From positions 6,863 through 22,867 of the forward strand of contig DBJV01000117.1 of the NCBI GenBank assembly GCA_002297185.1: a stretch of 16,005 nt of DNA, in the 5' to 3' direction. The translations under genes and the position numbers were made by a program. Origin of the DNA: Christensenella sp. UBA767. GTDB lineage: Bacteria; Bacillota; Clostridia; Christensenellales; CAG-917. This document shows, one piece after another, positions 1-5,405 of this stretch. Position 1 is the first letter of the stretch, and each line of letters begins with the position of its first letter. The notes under the pieces were generated by a model, which did not search any database, was not told where the DNA came from, and saw only the letters and a program-made list of their open reading frames with translations.

Positions 1-843
1 CTCTATTGTCGGGTAATATTTATCATTTCTCAAATCAAGATACTTCGCAATACTGTCTGTCAAATTTAGTCTATTTTCATTTATGGCTTTTGCACACAAT
101 GCACCGACAAAAGTTTTACTAATCGAACCGATTTCATAATCGTATATGTTTGTTTCTTCGCCGTTTTTACCATAAATATGATATGTAATTTCACCGTTTT
201 CAATGAGTGCAACGCTTATTTTAGTGTTTTTATTTGAACAACAATATTCGATCATATCCAACGACGACATATTTTTAAGTTTGCTGAAAATGATTTGTTG
301 ATAAACAAGCAGTCCGCCAAATGTGCCAACAAAAATCAAAGCCACACTCAATAATAACGCTATAACCGAAATAATCGTTTTCTTTTTTATATTCGGCTCG
401 TCCGTATTTTCCGCCTTTGCGCTCTTTATAGAAATAAGAATATGCGTTACGGTAAAAATAACGGCAAACACAAATAAAGGAATACTTGCAATAAGTATGC
501 TTGATATAATAAAAACTAATGACGGTATTATAGAAAGCAACAAAGCTTTTACGATACCGTTTTTATTCCACAGCACAATCCAAGATATACAATACCCTAA
601 AAGTAAAACTGTATTGACGGTTATGTAAAATATTTTCCCGAAAGAAAACCAAAAGCCGATATATGTGTACAGAATATTGAATATCATAAAGACAAAACAG
701 CCATATCTGCCGATTTGCTCAAAAACAATAGCCACCCTGTTATCGTAAACGGCCACTTGATTTTTATGCTTTACTGCATAAATTATATTAGGTATCATAA
801 TAACCGCCATTATGGCAAGTCCGTAGTAATTAAACCAATCCAT
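1..843 (-). CDS. Membrane-anchored serine hydrolase, beta-lactamase/PBP4 family (partial, C-terminus off the window)
   Basis: The minus strand is open from an ATG at 843 to the window edge (281 codons, no stop). The first ~200 residues contain about six hydrophobic helices (for example KTIISVIALLLSVALIFVG just before the soluble part). A soluble domain follows with the pattern of class C beta-lactamase/esterase-type serine hydrolases: YDYEIGSISKTF gives the S-x-x-K motif with nucleophile Ser240 and Lys243, followed by GALCAKAINENRLNLTDSIAKYL, shortened here to its typical helix and 'L-D-S-I-x-K-Y-L' element. The later YxN and KTG-like motifs lie outside the window. The family includes beta-lactamases, DD-peptidases and esterases, so the substrate is unknown; the catalytic domain is probably extracellular. 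A stop codon (856-858) just upstream fixes the reading frame limit, and there is no Shine-Dalgarno sequence; see the promoter entry. The region is more AT-rich than its neighbours. Confidence 0.85.
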   Translation of the reverse strand, partial: MDWFNYYGLAIMAVIMIPNIIYAVKHKNQVAVYDNRVAIVFEQIGRYGCFVFMIFNILYTYIGFWFSFGKIFYITVNTVLLLGYCISWIVLWNKNGIVKALLLSIIPSLVFIISSILIASIPLFVFAVIFTVTHILISIKSAKAENTDEPNIKKKTIISVIALLLSVALIFVGTFGGLLVYQQIIFSKLKNMSSLDMIEYCCSNKNTKISVALIENGEITYHIYGKNGEETNIYDYEIGSISKTFVGALCAKAINENRLNLTDSIAKYLDLRNDKYYPTIE

Positions 844-849
844 ATTGAA

Positions 850-878
850 ATTATATCAAAAACATCGATGAATTTCAA
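850..878 (-). promoter_or_regulatory. Promoter of the serine hydrolase; possible leaderless start
   Basis: On the minus strand TTGAAA (878-873) and TATAAT (855-850) are separated by exactly 17 bases. The predicted transcription start falls at or within a base or two of the ATG at 843, so the mRNA would have almost no leader, which agrees with the missing Shine-Dalgarno sequence. The promoter sits right at the junction with the insertion-sequence remnant. Confidence 0.6.
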
Positions 879-972
879 GCAAAAGACCAAGATTATTCTT
901 GCGCATATCCAGTATAACGGATAATTTGAATTCCGGCGAGTATTTTGTGAATTTTTGACCTTTCTTTGCCAT
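856..972 (-). pseudogene. Truncated IS3-type transposase OrfA (N-terminal fragment)
   Basis: ATG at 972, with the Shine-Dalgarno-like GGAGGTG about ten bases upstream, begins MAKKGQKFTKYSPEFKLSVI, the characteristic N-terminus of the helix-turn-helix OrfA of IS3/IS150-group transposases (K-Y-S/T-P-E-F-K-L). The similarity stops after about 29 residues (LDMRKNNLG), then unrelated residues LLLEIHRCF lead to a stop at 856. No helix-turn-helix body or OrfB is present, so it is not functional. The junction near position 886 is where the element was cut by deletion or recombination. Confidence 0.75.
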
Positions 973-1028
973 AAAAAATGCACCTCCAAAAGTTTTACAT
1001 TCCTGTCCAACTTTTGGGGTGCACTTCA
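886..1028 (-). mobile_element. One-ended remnant of an IS3-family insertion sequence
   Basis: The segment has one terminal repeat at 1004-1028 (minus strand TGAAGTGCACCCCAAAAGTT then GGACA, typical of IS150-like ends), a short leader and the first codons of a transposase. The opposite end is absent: no matching inverted copy was found in the first kilobase. The element is therefore a decayed scar, lying between the serine hydrolase promoter and a broken reading frame. Confidence 0.7.
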
Positions 1029-1181
1029 GTCTTCTTTTTGCCGTCCAAATCGACTTTTATACCGAAATATTCGTTAGAAAAGAATAATCCGAAAGATAAC
1101 GGAATCGGTAAGTTCGAATGGCGGCTGTCAGGTGTTGCAAATAAAACTCGGAGCATATCCGTAAATGAAAAAACATTTTGA
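1029..1181 (+). pseudogene. Possible 3' fragment of an unrecognised gene cut by the insertion sequence
   Basis: Directly outside the insertion-sequence end, a plus-strand frame stays open for 50 codons to TGA at 1179-1181. Its composition is protein-like and charged (for example SLEKNNPKDNGIGKFEWRL). It has no start of its own, so it could be the tail of a gene truncated by the insertion. I do not recognise the family; chance openness over 50 codons cannot be excluded. Confidence 0.3.
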
Positions 1182-1207
1182 AAATTTAAGCAATTTATAA
1201 AAATCGC

Positions 1208-1238
1208 TTGACAAACATAAATATGGATGCCATATTAT
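1208..1238 (+). promoter_or_regulatory. Promoter of cysK
   Basis: A perfect TTGACA (1208-1213) is followed by TATTAT (1233-1238) after 19 bases; CATATT at 17 bases is an alternative -10. The leader to the cysK ATG is about 130 bases and contains two inverted repeats. Confidence 0.55.
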
Positions 1239-1294
1239 AACCTATAAAACTGATAGGTTTAGTCGGCAAATATATAGAAACCTAAAATCGGTTT
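1239..1294 (+). promoter_or_regulatory. Two inverted repeats in the cysK leader, candidate operators
   Basis: AACCTAT (1239-1245) pairs with ATAGGTT (1253-1259), and AAACC (1278-1282) with GGTTT (1290-1294). The first overlaps the expected transcription start, a position where a repressor would block initiation. An Rrf2-family regulator is encoded beside cysK, and in Firmicutes the Rrf2 protein CymR represses cysteine genes with CysK as partner, so these are the natural candidate sites. The link is inference. Confidence 0.45.
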
Positions 1295-1374
1295 TATAAG
1301 ATTTTTGGCGATGACATTGCGGGGCTTTGCTTTGAAGTCGTCGGAAATGATATTTATATAAGGAGAAGAAGAAA

Positions 1375-2304
1375 ATGAAAGTTTATGACAAAATTACCGA
1401 TCTTATAAGCGACACACCACTGCTCAAACTCACAAATTACATCAAAGATCACAATCTTGGCGCGACTTTGTACGGCAAGCTCGAATATTTTAATCCTGCG
1501 GGAAGCGTAAAGGACAGAATAGCAAAGGCGATGCTCGACGATGCGGAACAAAAGGGCGTTTTGAAACAGGACTCGGTTATTATCGAACCGACGAGCGGAA
1601 ACACAGGTATCGGACTTGCTGCGGTTGCGGCGTCGAGGGGATATAAGATTATTCTTACAATGCCGGAAACCATGAGTATAGAACGTCGGAATCTGCTAAA
1701 AGCATACGGCGCGAAAATCGTTTTGACCGATGGCGCGAAGGGAATGAAGGGAGCAATTGCAAAAGCAAACGAACTCGCCGCCGAAATTCCGAATAGCTTT
1801 ATCCCAAGTCAATTTACCAATATGGCAAATCCGAGAGCGCATTTTCGCACGACCGGTCCCGAAATATGGGAAGATACCGACGGGAAGGTGGATATATTCG
1901 TTGCGGGTGTCGGAACAGGCGGCACTTTGTCCGGCGTCGGCGAATACTTAAAAAGCAAAAATCCTAACGTGAAAGTTGTTGCCGTCGAGCCTGCCGGATC
2001 CCCGGTTTTGTCAAAGGGAACTCCCGGTCCTCACAAAATTCAGGGCATAGGTGCGGGTTTCGTTCCTGAAACGCTGGACACGAAAATTTATGACGAAATT
2101 ATAACGGTGGAAAACGATGACGCTTTCGAAACCGGGCGCGCGCTGGCAAGAAGAGACGGCTTACTTGTCGGAATTTCATCGGGAGCTGCCGTATTTGCTG
2201 CTGCGGAACTTGCAAAACGTCCTGAGAATAAAGGAAAAATCATTGTCGCAATTCTTCCCGACACGGGCGACAGGTACTTATCGACGCCGATGTTTTCGGA
2301 GTGA
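1375..2304 (+). CDS. cysK: Cysteine synthase (O-acetylserine sulfhydrylase)
   Basis: This cytoplasmic PLP enzyme makes L-cysteine from O-acetylserine and sulfide. The 309-residue protein has the usual family length. Lys46 in NPAGSVKDR is the PLP Schiff-base lysine; TSGNTG (73-78) is the substrate/carboxylate loop; GVGTGGT (178-184) is the PLP phosphate-binding loop; the C-terminus carries PDTGDRYLST as in CysK. The ATG at 1375 is preceded by AAGGAG (1360-1365) at 9 bases. No serine acetyltransferase (cysE) lies in the window, so O-acetylserine must come from elsewhere. The gene converges on an Rrf2 regulator across a strong shared terminator, and its leader has inverted repeats that may be operators. 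A cystathionine-beta-synthase-like role is less likely because the protein is short and CysK-like throughout. Confidence 0.95.
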   Translation: MKVYDKITDLISDTPLLKLTNYIKDHNLGATLYGKLEYFNPAGSVKDRIAKAMLDDAEQKGVLKQDSVIIEPTSGNTGIGLAAVAASRGYKIILTMPETMSIERRNLLKAYGAKIVLTDGAKGMKGAIAKANELAAEIPNSFIPSQFTNMANPRAHFRTTGPEIWEDTDGKVDIFVAGVGTGGTLSGVGEYLKSKNPNVKVVAVEPAGSPVLSKGTPGPHKIQGIGAGFVPETLDTKIYDEIITVENDDAFETGRALARRDGLLVGISSGAAVFAAAELAKRPENKGKIIVAILPDTGDRYLSTPMFSE

Positions 2305-2409
2305 ATTGTAAAACGATAGCATAATATCGAGCAGATTTTTTGCGTATTGCGGAAAAATTTCGCAATTGCGAAAACATGCAAAATCGTCATAAAAAAACGG
2401 TTTGAAGAA

Positions 2410-2453
2410 AGGCAGTCTGCGGTTAAAGTAAAACCGCAGACTGCCTGTTTTTA
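2410..2453 (+). terminator. Strong bidirectional terminator between cysK and the Rrf2 gene
   Basis: A perfect 15-bp stem (2410-2424 with 2432-2446), loop AAAGTAA, is followed by a T-rich run on the plus strand. It would end cysK transcripts; on the minus strand the hairpin is followed by TTTCTT and may also end the regulator transcript. Confidence 0.9.
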
Positions 2454-2460
2454 TTATTTG

Positions 2461-2895
2461 TCAGATGACGTAGTTGTTTGCCGATTGCTCCCTGTGAAGT
2501 TCCACAATATTCTGCAAGGTTATACTGTCAAGATATTCGTTGATCGTTTTATAAAGACCTTGCCACACCCAAAGCAATGCTAAATCTTCGCCGCTGTCGC
2601 ATTCAGCCGGTTCTTCAACGCAAGAAACAGGAGATAATGAGCCTTCCGTTAAACGCAAAATATCTCCTACGGTATATTTATCGGGTGCTTGTGCCAAACG
2701 ATAGCCGCCTTGCGAACCTCTGATTGTTTTCAGAATGCCCGATTGATTTAAGAGAGGGATGATCTGCTCCAAATATTTTTTTGAGATACCTTGTCGGTCG
2801 GCAATGTCTTTCAGCGCAACGAATCCGCAATTTTGATGTTCTGCCAAATCCAAAAGCATTTTGAGAGCATAACGTCCCTTTGTTGAAATTTTCAT
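2461..2895 (-). CDS. Rrf2-family transcriptional regulator, CymR-like
   Basis: The 144-residue protein begins MKISTKGRYALKMLLDLAEH, the hallmark N-terminus of Rrf2/IscR/CymR winged-helix regulators, followed by the recognition helix region (QGISKKYLEQII) and the wing (IRGSQGGYRL). The ATG at 2895 is chosen because AAGGAG sits 8 bases upstream; a longer frame starting at 2955 has no such site. IscR and NsrR use three cysteines for an Fe-S cluster; here only Cys92 and Cys99 are present and the third position is replaced by DSGEDL, so a standard cluster is unlikely. Position next to cysK suggests a CymR-type sensor of cysteine supply through CysK, but this is inference. Confidence 0.88.
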   Translation of the reverse strand: MKISTKGRYALKMLLDLAEHQNCGFVALKDIADRQGISKKYLEQIIPLLNQSGILKTIRGSQGGYRLAQAPDKYTVGDILRLTEGSLSPVSCVEEPAECDSGEDLALLWVWQGLYKTINEYLDSITLQNIVELHREQSANNYVI

Positions 2896-2961
2896 AACGG
2901 CACTCCTTTTCGGCGATATTTCAAAATACAACGATATAATAACATATTTTAGCAAAAAGTG

Positions 2962-3018
2962 CTATAACTTGTCATCATAGTTTTTTACTTTTCTTATTAA
3001 ATAGATTATTTTTTTCAT
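2962..3018 (-). CDS. Short ORF (18 residues) upstream of the Rrf2 gene
   Basis: MKKIIYLIRKVKNYDDKL is preceded by GGAGG about 10 bases upstream of its ATG at 3018, and it has its own predicted promoter and structured leader. It ends 66 bases before the Rrf2 start, so the two may be co-transcribed. It is basic at its N-terminus; it has no cysteine, so it is not a cysteine-run attenuator. It may be a leader peptide or a small protein; I recognise no family. Confidence 0.4.
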   Translation of the reverse strand: MKKIIYLIRKVKNYDDKL

Positions 3019-3120
3019 TTGGGATATACCTCCGTTTTTTATTAGCCTTTCGGCAAAGACGGAGTAGCACCGGGAAAAGATAGGAGTTTTTGATTTTACT
3101 GTCGGTTGCACGAAAGTCAA
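3018..3120 (-). promoter_or_regulatory. Promoter and structured leader that can mask the ribosome site of the short ORF
   Basis: On the minus strand TTGACT (3120-3115) and TAAAAT (3098-3093) are 16 bases apart. The following leader folds as CTCCGT (3064-3059) with ACGGAG (3035-3030), enclosing a small GCC-GAAA-GGC hairpin (3054-3045). The 3' arm of the outer stem includes most of the GGAGG used by the short ORF, so folding would hide it. The preceding bases read GGTGCTACTCC. No complete known riboswitch consensus was recognised. Confidence 0.45.
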
Positions 3121-3257
3121 CGAAAAAGCACAAAAATTGTTGCGCAAATGTAAAAAGAGGTTATGCGTCAATTTGCCACACAACCTCAATGATGAGCCAA
3201 ACTCAATATAAAATCTATTTTTGATACCTTAAAGTTTTCGGCGACAATTTTTTGCCG

Positions 3258-3286
3258 TTGACTTCTGCTTTTCACTGTGCTACAAC
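3258..3286 (+). promoter_or_regulatory. Plus-strand promoter without a downstream gene
   Basis: TTGACT (3258-3263) and TACAAC (3281-3286) are 17 bases apart. Only ~70 bases downstream lies a long hairpin (3332-3363), and no start codon with a ribosome site follows. It could drive a small RNA. Confidence 0.35.
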
Positions 3287-3331
3287 GTAAACCCGAAAGG
3301 CGATAAATCGGACAAACTCGAAGACATAGAA

Positions 3332-3363
3332 AAAGGCGGTAGAATCAACGTTCTATCGCCTTT
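3332..3363. terminator. Long hairpin, intrinsic-terminator-like in both directions
   Basis: A 13-bp stem (3332-3344 with 3351-3363, one G-T wobble) with a 6-base loop. On the minus strand the stem runs into CCTTTTTCT, a good U-tract; on the plus strand it is followed by TTTAATTGTGTTT. Confidence 0.55.
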
Positions 3364-3494
3364 AATTGTGTTTATTCAGTTATTTTATGAAGTTGCCGTG
3401 TGCATCTCTTTTTTGCGTAAGATAATGGTTGGAACGCTTTATTTCATACTGCTTTGTTTGAAAAACGATACCTGCAACTCCTTTCAGACAAAAG

Positions 3495-3524
3495 TAAAAG
3501 AGCCGCGTGTTCAAACGCGACTCT
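3495..3524 (-). terminator. Terminator of tRNA-Ser
   Basis: On the minus strand, four bases after the tRNA CCA end, AGAGTCGCG (3524-3516) pairs with CGCGGCTCT (3507-3499) with one wobble, followed by TTTTACTTTTG. Confidence 0.85.
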
Positions 3525-3527
3525 TCT

Positions 3528-3619
3528 TGGCGGAGAAGCAGGGATTTGAACCCTGGCTACGATTCTCTCGTACTACTCCCTTAGCAGGGGAGCCCCTTCG
3601 GCCTCTTGGGTACTTCTCC
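3528..3619 (-). tRNA. tRNA-Ser (anticodon GCU)
   Basis: A 92-nt tRNA reads on the minus strand: acceptor stem GGAGAAG with CTTCTCC, discriminator G and encoded CCA; anticodon stem-loop CCCCTGCTAAGGG with GCT, reading AGC/AGU serine codons; a long variable arm typical of serine tRNA; T-loop GGTTCAAATCC. It has its own promoter and terminator, so it is a single-gene transcription unit. Confidence 0.97.
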
Positions 3620-3652
3620 GTATCTGCCGAAATTTCAATATTTAGCCTGCTT

Positions 3653-3681
3653 ATAATATCACAGCGACAGCGCGTTGTCAA
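3653..3681 (-). promoter_or_regulatory. Promoter of tRNA-Ser
   Basis: TTGACA (3681-3676) and TATTAT (3658-3653) on the minus strand are exactly 17 bases apart, about 34 bases before the tRNA 5' end. This is the closest to consensus in the window, as expected for a stable RNA gene. Confidence 0.85.
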
Positions 3682-3730
3682 TAATTTTGGCTCGTTTGGG
3701 CGCGAAAACTTAAACGGCGCACCAAAACGC

Positions 3731-4441
3731 CTATTTTGCCATTTTGATATGCATCTCTCGCATACCCTCAACCTCGTCGCAAATCTGTTTGAGATTGCAA
3801 TGCGCGCAATCCACAAGCACGTTGTCGAGAATATGGTTGAATGCGTCCAAAATATCCGAAGTGCGCGCGGCAAATGCGGTTATATCTTCAAAGAGTCTGT
3901 CCTCGTCCGCAACGAAAATGACGGTGACGTTTTTCACGACGTCTTTTGCAAGGTAATTCGCAATAGTGGTATCGCCGAGTTTTTCAAAAGTCAACCCGTT
4001 TTTGATTGCGCTTTTGCTCACCCTCACCTGCTCCCTATGCGAAATCGCAGACGCGCGCATCATAAATCCTTGCACGTTTTCCTTATATTTGGCATATTCG
4101 AGTGACTTGGTCAAATCGAAAATTCCCTGCTCCTCTTCGGGCGTATAATTAAGCCCGAGTATGACGATTTTTGCGTACGAGCAATCCCCTTTTATATCCT
4201 TGAGTTCCTTGCCCACGACCACCGTTTGATTGACGAGCGGAATATCGTCCGTAATCACCGTAGCGCACGCACACGGTTTGTCGCTACCGCCGAGTTCAAA
4301 GGCGCAGTCTTTGAGCAGCACGAGTTCGCTATGCTCGCTCGTCGGCAAAACCTTGCTCTCGTCATAGCCGTATTTTGTGACTTTCGCCCCCTCGAAAACG
4401 TGGGATAAAGCCTTAATTTCTTTGTCGAAAATGCCTATCAA
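3731..4441 (-). CDS. Small acetyl-CoA-synthase-like protein (ACS middle domain plus a C-x2-C-x5-C site)
   Basis: The frame opens at a TTG at 4465 (244 residues), but a TTG at 4441 has AGGCGG 9 bases upstream and is the better start (236 residues). Numbered from 4465, the middle resembles the central domain of acetyl-CoA synthase (AcsB/CdhC): an F-E-L-G-G element at 56-60, then HREQVRVSKSAIKNGL (143-158) and VKNVTVIFVADEDRL, which match the R-x-S-K-x-A-x-x-x-G and V-x-V-x-x-x-x-D-E elements of that family. The C-terminus DCAHCNLKQICDEVEGMREM places Cys220, Cys223 and Cys229 where ACS has the first cysteines of its A-cluster (there C-x2-C-x8-C); the later A-cluster cysteines and the whole C-terminal domain are absent, against about 730 residues in bacterial AcsB. 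Extra cysteines at 65 and 67 (PCAC) could also bind metal. It follows a CooC/AcsF-like ATPase by one short gap, so metal loading by that partner is plausible. It cannot be a normal acetyl-CoA synthase; its reaction is unknown. Confidence 0.7.
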   Translation of the reverse strand: MIGIFDKEIKALSHVFEGAKVTKYGYDESKVLPTSEHSELVLLKDCAFELGGSDKPCACATVITDDIPLVNQTVVVGKELKDIKGDCSYAKIVILGLNYTPEEEQGIFDLTKSLEYAKYKENVQGFMMRASAISHREQVRVSKSAIKNGLTFEKLGDTTIANYLAKDVVKNVTVIFVADEDRLFEDITAFAARTSDILDAFNHILDNVLVDCAHCNLKQICDEVEGMREMHIKMAK

Positions 4442-4467
4442 TTTCTTATACCGCCTACTTGTCAAAA

Positions 4468-4485
4468 TGTTGCGTTATTGCAACA
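4468..4485 (-). repeat. Hairpin between the CooC-like and ACS-like genes
   Basis: TGTTGC (4468-4473) and GCAACA (4480-4485) form a 6-bp stem with a 6-base loop in the gap between the two genes. On the minus strand it is followed by TTTTG, so it might lower read-through or protect the upstream message. It is too weak to call a terminator. Confidence 0.35.
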
Positions 4486-4494
4486 AAACGAAGT

Positions 4495-5259
4495 TTATTT
4501 GATAACTTCGAGTGCTTTAAGTGCCGTTTGCACACCTTCAACCACTTTTGAATCCTTTGGCAAATCAAACACGTTTTCGCCTTTGAGGTCAAACGTCGCA
4601 AGGTTCTTATCGTCTCCAATCGTTGCAAGTAATTGCACTCCGTCATAGTCGAGATTCTTGACGATTTCCTCATCCGTAACTCTGTTGACGATAATGCCGA
4701 TATGCTTATACATCACAAGTTCGTCCGCAACTTTCTTTATGGTCTTGCACACGTCTCTACCCTTCTTGGATTGGTCCGTAACGAGGATAAGATGCGTGAC
4801 TTTTTCCATAACTCTACGGTTGATTTGCTCTATACCTGCCTCGCCATCAATCACCACGTAATCGAACTCTTCGGACAAAAGGCTGATGACGTCTTTTAGG
4901 TATGCGTTGATCTTGCAATAGCACCCTGCGCTCTCCGGACGACCGACTGCGATAAAAGCGTATCCGTCCTTTTCCACCATAGCGTCGAATATGCGGAAAC
5001 GCGCCTCGTTGAGCAATTCGATTGCGCCGCGATTGTTGCCGTCCTCCACGTTTTCAATAATGCTTTTTCTTATATCGTCGATTGTCATTTTGACGTCCAC
5101 GCCGAGTGCCGTGGAAAGTCCGACTGCCGGGTCTGCGTCTATTGCGAGGATGCGCTTATCTGGATAATTATCCACGAGCGTACGCACGATTGTTGCTGCG
5201 AGCGAAGTCTTGCCCACGCCGCCTTTGCCTGCGACTGCGATTATTGTTGCGTTTGACAT
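4495..5259 (-). CDS. CooC/AcsF-type MinD-like ATPase (nickel-insertion maturation factor)
   Basis: This 254-residue cytoplasmic P-loop ATPase belongs to the SIMIBI class. AGKGGVGKTS (10-19) is the deviant Walker A with signature Lys12; AIDADPAVGLSTALG (39-53) is switch I; VIDGEAGIEQ is the Walker B/switch II in the form seen in CooC (D-x-E-A-G-I-E). Cys113-Tyr-Cys115 in GRPESAGCYCKINAYL matches the C-x-C pair that binds Ni or Zn at the CooC dimer interface. CooC loads nickel into CO dehydrogenase and AcsF into acetyl-CoA synthase; here the gene is followed by a small ACS-like protein, so that is the likely client. The ATG at 5259 has GGAGG 7 bases upstream. No CODH gene is nearby. Confidence 0.88.
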   Translation of the reverse strand: MSNATIIAVAGKGGVGKTSLAATIVRTLVDNYPDKRILAIDADPAVGLSTALGVDVKMTIDDIRKSIIENVEDGNNRGAIELLNEARFRIFDAMVEKDGYAFIAVGRPESAGCYCKINAYLKDVISLLSEEFDYVVIDGEAGIEQINRRVMEKVTHLILVTDQSKKGRDVCKTIKKVADELVMYKHIGIIVNRVTDEEIVKNLDYDGVQLLATIGDDKNLATFDLKGENVFDLPKDSKVVEGVQTALKALEVIK

Positions 5260-5289
5260 ATTTATGCCTCCGAATATTAACTAATAGAT

Positions 5290-5318
5290 ATTCTACAACA
5301 TATACTTGGATTTGTCCA
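5290..5318 (-). promoter_or_regulatory. Promoter of the CooC-like/ACS-like pair
   Basis: TGGACA (5318-5313) and TAGAAT (5295-5290) on the minus strand are 17 bases apart, about 30 bases before the ATG. Just outside lie TTGAAAA/TTTTTCAA arms (5321-5340) that could be an operator. The glmS promoter in the same intergenic gap was not resolved. Confidence 0.5.
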
Positions 5319-5405
5319 CATTGAAAAGGCCCATTTTTCAACTCTTTTTGAAAAGTATCCTCGCAAATCTTCACACCCACGCATTATGCCCACATATATT
5401 GAAAT

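Noticed and set aside
323..628. Plus-strand open frame of 101 codons with hydrophobic stretches
   Set aside because: It is antisense to the membrane helices of the serine hydrolase, which has recognisable motifs in its own frame.
2461..2895. Fe-S cluster regulator IscR
   Set aside because: Only two of the three ligand cysteines are present and no isc/suf genes are adjacent; cysK context favours CymR-like.
3018..3095. SAM-I or c-di-AMP riboswitch upstream of rrf2
   Set aside because: GGTGCTACTCC and the final GGAGG recall the 3' part of such RNAs, but the upstream conserved halves are missing and the promoter leaves too short a leader.
2962..3189. Longer 75-codon version of the short ORF before rrf2
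   Set aside because: Its start precedes the predicted promoter and has no ribosome site; only the last 18 codons have one.
3368..4105. Plus-strand open frame of 245 codons
   Set aside because: It runs antisense through tRNA-Ser (giving the well-known EKQGFEPWL artefact) and the ACS-like gene, and has no ribosome site.
5260..5405. glmS ribozyme
   Set aside because: The 146-base gap lacks the conserved core and is shared with a divergent promoter.
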